Of a DNA stretch of 64,000 nucleotides, positions 60,436-64,000 are shown one piece after another. Source of the DNA: Streptomyces sp. SUK 48 (lineage in GTDB: Bacteria; Actinomycetota; Actinomycetes; Streptomycetales; Streptomycetaceae); contig NZ_CP045740.1 of assembly GCF_009650765.1 (NCBI RefSeq), positions 8,098,001 to 8,162,000 of the forward strand, read 5' to 3'. Under the pieces are notes generated by a model, which saw only the letters and a program-made list of their open reading frames with translations, did not search any database and was not told the origin of the DNA. The first letter of the stretch is position 1. Each line of letters begins with the position of its first letter. Made by a program: the position numbers and the translations under genes.

Positions 60436-62379
60436 TCACGACACGCCCGCCGGAGTGCCCGCCGCCGCGCCCGCCGGTGCGCCGGACGCTGTGCCCGCCG
60501 GTGTTGTGGCGGGTGTGGCGGGTGTGTCGGCCGGTGTGCCCGCTGGTGTGGCGGCCGGTGTGCCCGCTGGTGTTGTGGCGGGTGTGTCGGCTGGTGGGGT
60601 GGTGGGGAATGCCTTGAGGGTGCCGTCCAGGTACGCGGTGCGGGTGTCGCGGCGGCGGACCTTGCCGCTGGTGGTCATCAGGACGGTTCCGGGCGGTCCG
60701 ATGTGTATCCGGGCGGGCCGTACCCCGTGGTCCTCGGTCACCGCGGCGGTCACGCGTTCCAGGAGTTCCTTCTCGCGCAAGGCGAACTCCTTGGCGGTGC
60801 CGCGGAATTCGGCGACCAGGACGACCTCCTCCTCGTCGCGTGTCGTGCTGGGCACGGAGAACGCGGCGGTGCGGCGCAGGTCCTGGTGGCAGTGCAGCGC
60901 GGAGTGCTCGATGTCCTGGGGGTGCAGGTTGCGGCCGCTGATGACGATGAGGTCCTTGAGGCGTCCGGTGACGAACAGTTCCCCGTCGAGGAAGAAGCCG
61001 AGGTCCCCGGTGCGCAGGAACGCGGCGTCGCCGCTGTGGCCGGCGGGGCGGGCGCCGAAGGTGCTCGCGCTCAGTTCGGGGCGTCCCAGGTAGCCGGCGG
61101 CCACGCTGGCGCCGTGGACCCAGATCTCGCCGATCCCGCCGTCGGGCAGCGGGGTCAGGGTGTGCGGGTCGACGACGATCACCTCGTGGTTCTCGGCGAT
61201 CACCCCGCAGCTGACCACCCGCACCGCGTCCGCCCCGCCCGGGTTCTGGGCGCGGCGTGCCCGCCCGCGTTCCAGGGCGTCCTTGTCGAGCCACTGGGTG
61301 CGGATGGTGTCGTCGGCCTCGGGTTTGCCGGAGACGAAGAGGGTGGCTTCGGCGAGGCCGTAGCACGGGATGAGGCTGCCGGCGTCGAAGCCGACGGGTG
61401 CGAACCGTTCCCGGAAGCGTTCCATGGTGTTGCCGGAGACGGGTTCGCTGCCGCAGAACACCTGCCGCAGCCGGCTCAGGTCGAGGGTGGCCCTCTCCTC
61501 GTCGCCGATGCTCTGCGCGCACAGGTCGAACGCGAAGTTCGGGCCGACGGAGATGGTGACCTTGTGGTCGGTGATGGCTTTGAGCCACCGGTAGGGGTCC
61601 TGCACGAAGTGGATGGGGGAGAGCATCACCAGGGGCCAGCCGCCGTGGACGGCCAGCATGATGGTGCCCATCAGTCCCATGTCGTGGTAGGGCGGGAGCC
61701 AGGAGCAGCCGACGCGGTCCTCCTCGTAACCCATGTGGGCGTCCAGGACCCGGCAGTTGCTGAGCAGGTTCTCGTGGGTCAGGACGATGCCCTTGGGGTC
61801 GCCGGTGGAGCCCGAGCTGTACTGGATCAGGGCTGGTTCCACCGCCCGCGGCGGCGTCCCGCCGCTGCCGGGGTGCTGGTAGAAGTCCGGCTCGGGGAAG
61901 ATCCACTGCGGCGCTTCGGTGCCGGCGGTGAGCTGTTCGTGGAACTGTCCGCTCTGCCCGGCGAAGCGCGGGTCGGTCAGTACGGCCCGCGGCGCGCAGT
62001 CGTCGAGGACGGACAGGAACCGGGCGGTGGCGCGCCGCCCGAACGGCGGGAAGCAGGGTACGGCGGTGCAGCCGGCGCGCATGATGCCGAACAGGGCGGC
62101 GACGTAGTCGAGTCCGGGGTCCAGGGCGAGGATGATCCGGCCCTCGCTCAGGCCGCGCTCCTGGAGGCGGGCCGCGACGGCGGCGGCCTGGTCGGCGAGT
62201 TCGCGGTAGGTCCGGTCGATCGGGTGGTCGCCGGTCCCGTCGGGCAGGAAACGGAACGCGAGGCGGTCGGGGGTCTCCTGGGCGCGGTGCTCGAGGACGT
62301 GCACCAGCGAGGATCCGGCGGACGGTGGCAGCGGTCTCACAGGGATACGGCCTTTCATGTCGGTCTGCGGGCGGGACAC
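60436..62379 (-). CDS. Fatty acyl-AMP ligase (FAAL)
   Basis: About 647 residues. Adenylates a free fatty acid and transfers it to an ACP. Motifs: P-loop YSSGSTGDPKG (near 188-197), SWLPPYHDMGLMG (FAAL-type), CYGLAEATLFVSG, and TGDLGFFLDGELFVTGRLKD, which includes the FAAL-specific region. After about 595 the tail is a PAGTP/PATP repeat (15-bp DNA repeat). GTG 62379 has GGAG at suitable spacing; ATG 62358 (MKGRIPV) is an alternative. Start of the core polyyne loading step: JamA/CayA-like. Confidence 0.93.
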   Translation of the reverse strand: MSRPQTDMKGRIPVRPLPPSAGSSLVHVLEHRAQETPDRLAFRFLPDGTGDHPIDRTYRELADQAAAVAARLQERGLSEGRIILALDPGLDYVAALFGIMRAGCTAVPCFPPFGRRATARFLSVLDDCAPRAVLTDPRFAGQSGQFHEQLTAGTEAPQWIFPEPDFYQHPGSGGTPPRAVEPALIQYSSGSTGDPKGIVLTHENLLSNCRVLDAHMGYEEDRVGCSWLPPYHDMGLMGTIMLAVHGGWPLVMLSPIHFVQDPYRWLKAITDHKVTISVGPNFAFDLCAQSIGDEERATLDLSRLRQVFCGSEPVSGNTMERFRERFAPVGFDAGSLIPCYGLAEATLFVSGKPEADDTIRTQWLDKDALERGRARRAQNPGGADAVRVVSCGVIAENHEVIVVDPHTLTPLPDGGIGEIWVHGASVAAGYLGRPELSASTFGARPAGHSGDAAFLRTGDLGFFLDGELFVTGRLKDLIVISGRNLHPQDIEHSALHCHQDLRRTAAFSVPSTTRDEEEVVLVAEFRGTAKEFALREKELLERVTAAVTEDHGVRPARIHIGPPGTVLMTTSGKVRRRDTRTAYLDGTLKAFPTTPPADTPATTPAGTPAATPAGTPADTPATPATTPAGTASGAPAGAAAGTPAGVS

Positions 62380-62411
62380 GTGCGTGATCTCCGTTCGGAC
62401 GCGAGGGCGCG

Positions 62412-63206
62412 TCACACGGCGCGGACCACCCGCAGCTGATGGGCGCTGCCCAGGTGCGTGCCCTGCACCGACCAGGCGTCCACCTGCTCGTCCACCCACC
62501 CGTCGGGCCCGGCGGCGCGGGTGGTGGCCCGCAGCAGGATCCACGGGGAGGCGGCGCCGGCGAGCCCCGGTGCGGGGCGCACGGTCAGCTCCACGGTCGG
62601 CACGACCGCGAGGGTGGACAGGATCGCCGCGTAGGAAGGGGCGAGCGCGTCCATCAGCAGCACGAAGCGCAGCACGTCGGGCGCCTCGTCGTCCTCCACC
62701 AGCCGTACCCACGCGATCAGTTCGGGCACCGGCCCGCCCGCGTACGGGCGGGCCGCGCCGACGGGGCGGATCTCCATGCTGGTGGCGATCGGCACGAACT
62801 GCGCCGGGATGGCGAACACGTCGCACTCCTCGGGCCCCGGCGCCGCGGGCGGCTCGGGGGCCACCGCCTGCCAGGAGCCCTCACCGCGGCGGGCGAACAC
62901 CGCGGACGCCTCGATCGCCGGCCCCTTCTCGCTCTGCGCCAGGGCACGGACCACGCTCAGGGTCCGCCCGGCGCGCACCAGGGAACTGTCCACGGTGAAG
63001 CCGGGGTCGACGGGCCGGTCGAACCGGCCGGTGACGCTCTGCAGTTCGAGTCCGGGCGCGTGTTCGCGCATCGCGGAGGTCAGCAGGGCGAGGGCGAGAC
63101 CGCCGTGGAAGCCGCCGAAGCCGCGCAGGTGCGCGTCCGCCCGCAGCCACCCGTTCACCGGTTTTCTCAGGAGGGCTCCCGGTGTCGCCCCGTCAGTGTT
63201 CAGCAT
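62412..63206 (-). CDS. TesB-like acyl thioesterase family protein (double hotdog)
   Basis: 264 residues forming two hotdog domains; FGGFHGGLALALLTSAMRE, at about residues 30-48, is the first hotdog helix and GPEECDVFAIPA begins the linker. VELTVRPAP and SPWILLRATTRAAGPDGW belong to the second. It may release the finished acyl chain from ACP. It starts 33 nt upstream of the ligase and is transcribed with it. Confidence 0.8.
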   Translation of the reverse strand: MLNTDGATPGALLRKPVNGWLRADAHLRGFGGFHGGLALALLTSAMREHAPGLELQSVTGRFDRPVDPGFTVDSSLVRAGRTLSVVRALAQSEKGPAIEASAVFARRGEGSWQAVAPEPPAAPGPEECDVFAIPAQFVPIATSMEIRPVGAARPYAGGPVPELIAWVRLVEDDEAPDVLRFVLLMDALAPSYAAILSTLAVVPTVELTVRPAPGLAGAASPWILLRATTRAAGPDGWVDEQVDAWSVQGTHLGSAHQLRVVRAV

Positions 63207-63555
63207 GCGAAGACAGCGTCCCGTCCGAGTGGATGGAAGAAGAGAAAAAAAATGAGGGGAGGGGGTGCCGTACGGCCGCCCCCCGGACCCGCCCGGCTGT
63301 CTGCCCGCCCGCCCGGCCGCCCGTCCGTCCGGCTCTGTGCTGTCTGCCGGGCGGGGACGGGGGGTCGTTACGGGGGATGCCGTTCGGGGGGTGCCGTTCG
63401 GGCGGGCTGTACAGGAGCCCGCCCGGGCACGAGCCGGGCCTGAACCACCCCGGCCCGGCCCCCGGCCCGGCCCCCGGCTCGGGTCCGGCCGGGGGCCGGA
63501 TCGGATCGGATCGGGTCGGGTCGGGGTCGGGGGGCGGGGTCGGGGCGGGGGTGGG
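63207..63555. other. Intergenic region with G/C simple repeats
   Basis: Between the thioesterase start and the hydrolase stop. It contains short imperfect repeats (CGGCCC at 63450-63480 and GGATCG/GGGTCG at 63501-63545). No gene seen. It may hold the promoter of the thioesterase-ligase-desaturase operon; GAAGAAGAGAAAAAAAATGAGGGG at about 63228-63260 is the most AT-rich part. Confidence 0.45.
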
Positions 63556-64000
63556 TCAGCCGAAGAACGCGGTCAGTTCGGCCGCGACGGTCTCGGGCTG
63601 CTCCTCCACCATGTAGTTGCGGGTGTTCTTGACCTCGACGACGCGTACGTCGCTGCCGCAGGTGGGCAGGACGCGGTTCATGTAGTCGTAGAACCCGCCG
63701 TAGGCGAGACCGAGGACGGGCACGGACAGCTTGCCGTAGCCGTGGAAGTCGTCGATGTCCTGCTGGTACGCCTGGAACCATGCCTGGCTGGCGCGGATCG
63801 CCTCGGGTGTGTCGTAGCGCTGCGCGTACACCTCCCGGTCCTGCGGCAGCACGGCGTCGGGGTCGACCAGGCTCAGGCCGAGCATGTAGTCGACCATGAG
63901 GCGGTAGCGGCCGGCGAGTGCCTGTTCGGGGAAGCCGGGCACGATGTTGAAGGCGAGCCACCAGCGGTGCGGGCCCGGGTCCTCCGGCTTCGGCATCAGC
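63556..64000 (-). CDS. Alpha/beta hydrolase, 5' part outside the window, catalytic His apparently missing
   Basis: The C-terminal 148 codons of an epoxide-hydrolase-like alpha/beta hydrolase cap and core: PHRWWLAFNIVPGFPEQAL, QRYDTPEAIRASQAWFQAY and LSVPVLGLAYGGFYDYMN. In the family the C-terminal catalytic His is in G-A-G-H-x-x-x-E-E-x-P-E; here the place reads NTRNYMVEEQPE, so the His is replaced. It could be an altered hydrolase or a non-enzymatic homologue. The gene continues beyond the window end. Confidence 0.8.
   Translation of the reverse strand, partial: LMPKPEDPGPHRWWLAFNIVPGFPEQALAGRYRLMVDYMLGLSLVDPDAVLPQDREVYAQRYDTPEAIRASQAWFQAYQQDIDDFHGYGKLSVPVLGLAYGGFYDYMNRVLPTCGSDVRVVEVKNTRNYMVEEQPETVAAELTAFFG

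Noticed and set aside
63501..63550. Iteron-like replication origin from GGATCG/GGGTCG repeats
   Set aside because: Too short and irregular, GC-rich, with no replication gene near.
1..64000. tRNA or rRNA genes
   Set aside because: I looked for cloverleaf-type sequences and rRNA core strings by eye and found none; a covariance-model scan would be needed to exclude them.

Overview
The window is very GC-rich, uses GTG/ATG starts with GGAGG-type ribosome binding sites, and is full of short operons coupled by ATGA/GTGA overlaps. It carries a chaplin, ECF sigma factors, PP2C/STAS partner-switching proteins, and mycothiol-type and Asp23-type genes. Together these point to a Streptomyces-like actinomycete, probably an accessory or arm region of the chromosome, because gene relics and transposase fragments are frequent between about 24 and 55 kb. 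No rRNA, tRNA or CRISPR array was seen.

Layout. 0-3 kb: chaplin, beta-carbonic anhydrase, Sua5-type threonylcarbamoyl-AMP synthase, PAS-ANTAR regulator. 3.4-10.1 kb: an RsbR-RsbS-RsbT-RsbX stressosome operon framed symmetrically by two GAF-PP2C phosphatases and two MarR regulators. 10.3-19.4 kb: YihY membrane protein, MFS exporter with AraC regulator, MOSC protein, a TetR gene with two matching palindromes followed by a VC0807-like membrane protein and a flavin monooxygenase, and a small secreted protein. 19.5-24.3 kb: DUF4232 protein, two-domain secreted amidase, ECF sigma with a membrane anti-sigma-like partner. 25-31 kb: SDR, DUF2945/DUF3140/spore-photoproduct-lyase-like group, STAS antagonist, mycothiol-dependent isomerase family protein, and several relics. 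31.5-36.6 kb: a divergent Asp23/AmaP/YihY membrane cluster facing an ECF sigma operon that itself encodes Asp23 proteins. 37-55 kb: methyltransferase, secreted TNT-type toxin, GntR-controlled VOC/SDR operon, TspO with an anti-sigma kinase, histidine kinase/response regulator pair, MarR/flavin reductase, HxlR with deacetylase/NmrA, and decayed genes.

55.2-64 kb (minus strand) holds the most notable system: alpha/beta hydrolase (partial), thioesterase, fatty acyl-AMP ligase, two SCD-type desaturases, acyl carrier protein, DesA-type desaturase, alpha/beta hydrolase and rubredoxin. This is the core gene set of a polyyne (terminal poly-alkyne fatty acid) pathway: the ligase loads a fatty acid on the carrier protein, the desaturases/acetylenases with rubredoxin as electron carrier introduce triple bonds, and the thioesterase/hydrolases release the product. 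About 670 bp of tandem GC-rich hairpins separates the carrier protein gene from the next desaturase gene.

Several otherwise well-conserved genes (rsbT, the amidase, a RibD-type reductase, possibly a desaturase start) are broken by single-base length changes in G or C runs. They could be real, but the common pattern makes sequencing or assembly error likely; this should be kept in mind before calling them pseudogenes.
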